This document shows positions 35,283 through 35,807 of a stretch of 35,807 nucleotides of DNA, one piece after another. How positions within the stretch are numbered: the first letter of the stretch is position 1; every line of letters starts with the position of its first letter. The translations under genes and the position numbers were made by a program. The DNA comes from a virus. The notes beneath the pieces were generated by a model that saw nothing but the letters and a program-made list of their open reading frames with translations, was not told the origin of the DNA and did no database searches. Where the stretch lies: IMG/VR virus record IMGVR_UViG_3300044293_000370, positions 1 through 35,807 of that record. One strand, 5' to 3'.

Positions 35283-35807
35283 TCACTCTGCGGGCAATGG
35301 CCGGAACGTCGAAAGAAGCTCCGGCAGCATCGTCTCCGGACGGTTCCGGCGATTGAAGCGATACTCGAATTCCTTGACGTAGCGGGCAAGGTGTTTGGGG
35401 CTGACGCTGGTGTGCGTCCCGCCGATTGACCGCTTCAAGTGGCTCCAAAAGCTTTCGATGGCATTGACGGTCACGCCTTCATCCGAGACCCATTCTTCGC
35501 GTCTGTGGTTCACTTGCTTGTGCCAATAGCCGTTGTTTTCGCCAAGCTCGCCGTAGCTCGACAGTTCGTCCGTATGGATTTCGCTGTAAGGGCGCACGTT
35601 CTTCAAAATCTCTGGCACCAGCGTGTTGCTCCGGCGATCAGCAACCACCTTTGCAACCAATTCGCCACGCTTTTCGAGCATCCCGAACACCACGGCCTTT
35701 CCTTTGCCGCCCTTTCCGCCGCGCCGATAACCGCCAACGAAGGTTTCATCGATCTGCACGGTCTTGAACGGGCCACCTAACGGACGATCACCGTCAACGT
35801 CAGCCAT
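35283..35807 (-). CDS. IS1595-family transposase, C-terminal part (cut by window edge)
   Basis: This 174-codon piece starts within the gene at the window edge and ends at TGA 35283. It holds the catalytic core: first Asp in QIDETFVGG (140 in joined numbering), glycine/lysine-rich loop GGYRRGGKGGKGKAVVFGML, second Asp in EIHTDELSSY (200), and NAIESFWSHLKRSI with the last acidic residue and Lys (235-245). This copy keeps the first Asp, so it would be active if joined to an intact 5' part. Confidence 0.93.
   Translation of the reverse strand: MADVDGDRPLGGPFKTVQIDETFVGGYRRGGKGGKGKAVVFGMLEKRGELVAKVVADRRSNTLVPEILKNVRPYSEIHTDELSSYGELGENNGYWHKQVNHRREEWVSDEGVTVNAIESFWSHLKRSIGGTHTSVSPKHLARYVKEFEYRFNRRNRPETMLPELLSTFRPLPAE
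35623..35807. repeat. Terminal direct repeat, copy 2
   Basis: Matches bases 1-185 with one mismatch (C at 35750 against T at 128). See the first copy for interpretation. Confidence 0.9.

Larger units (their letters stand above)
33974..35807 (-). mobile_element. IS1595-family element, part 2 (passenger end and transposase C-terminus)
   Basis: Runs from the terminal repeat at 33974 to the window edge and continues at base 1. It holds two passenger genes (34051-34941 rightward and 34921-35097 leftward) and the transposase 3' half, all inside one pair of inverted repeats. The passengers convergently overlap by 21 bases. Confidence 0.85.

Noticed and set aside
1-35807. Large composite transposon flanked by two IS copies
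   Set aside because: The 8-bp duplications are at the inner edges facing the phage and match each other, which fits one insertion into a circle rather than two flanking IS copies mobilising the phage.

Overview
The window reads as one complete temperate phage (or excised/circular prophage) genome of an alphaproteobacterium, opened inside an insertion sequence. The host call (Alphaproteobacteria, perhaps Sphingomonadales) is inference. It rests on the high-GC coding sequence, a GcrA-like protein (a regulator type known from alphaproteobacteria), and a tRNA-Thr(TGT) 3' half of alphaproteobacterial type beside the integrase. The first 185 bases repeat as the last 185 bases with one mismatch. Both lie in the same IS1595-family transposase, whose N-terminal part is at the left edge and C-terminal part at the right edge. 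The outer ends of that element (33974 and 594) are 23/24 matching inverted repeats, flanked by identical 8-bp copies of AAAGTTTA. This is what one insertion into a circular (or tandemly repeated) molecule leaves. The element is about 2.24 kb and carries two passenger genes.

Layout, starting at the IS edge: attP core (tRNA-Thr 3' half, 686-735) and tyrosine integrase (763-1743). Next is a leftward early operon of many tiny genes joined by ATGA/GTGA overlaps (1691-6778). It includes a 48-unit pentapeptide-repeat protein, a PAPS-reductase-like PP-loop protein and an HNH nuclease. The CI/LexA-type repressor (6872-7483) lies between two mirror-image promoters, PL and PR, each with the same 16-bp operator embedded in its spacer. 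The rightward early operon (7580-13152) encodes a Cro-like protein, other small regulators including a GcrA-like one, a Holliday-junction-resolvase-like nuclease, a RecT-like annealing protein, a small SSB-like protein, an HNH/Ref-like nuclease, a DUF1367-type protein, a DnaA-domain-IV-like protein and an O-like replication protein.

A large stem-loop (13182-13242) and a 176-aa gene separate early from late genes. Then come a strong sigma70-type promoter and, about 20 bases downstream, an intrinsic terminator. This resembles lambda pR'-tR', so late expression may be by antitermination, with the 176-aa protein as the candidate factor. The late region is that of a short-tailed P22-like phage: TerS, TerL, P22-type portal, scaffold, an N4-gp56/DUF4043-type coat, gp4-like and gp10-like tail proteins, gp14-like, three ejection proteins, tailspike, then lysis genes (XhlA-like, GH108 endolysin, holin candidate, overlapping Rz/Rz1). 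A HTH-metallophosphoesterase gene and a small gene cut near its 3' end by the IS complete the circle.

The modules form a standard temperate circuit: repressor off PL/PR for lysogeny; integrase plus tRNA attP for integration; early genes for recombination-based replication; terminator-gated late genes for assembly, ejection and lysis. The least understood parts are the leftward small-gene operon, the IS passenger pair and the non-canonical DNA-metabolism proteins. All family assignments were made by reading motifs, without database searches.
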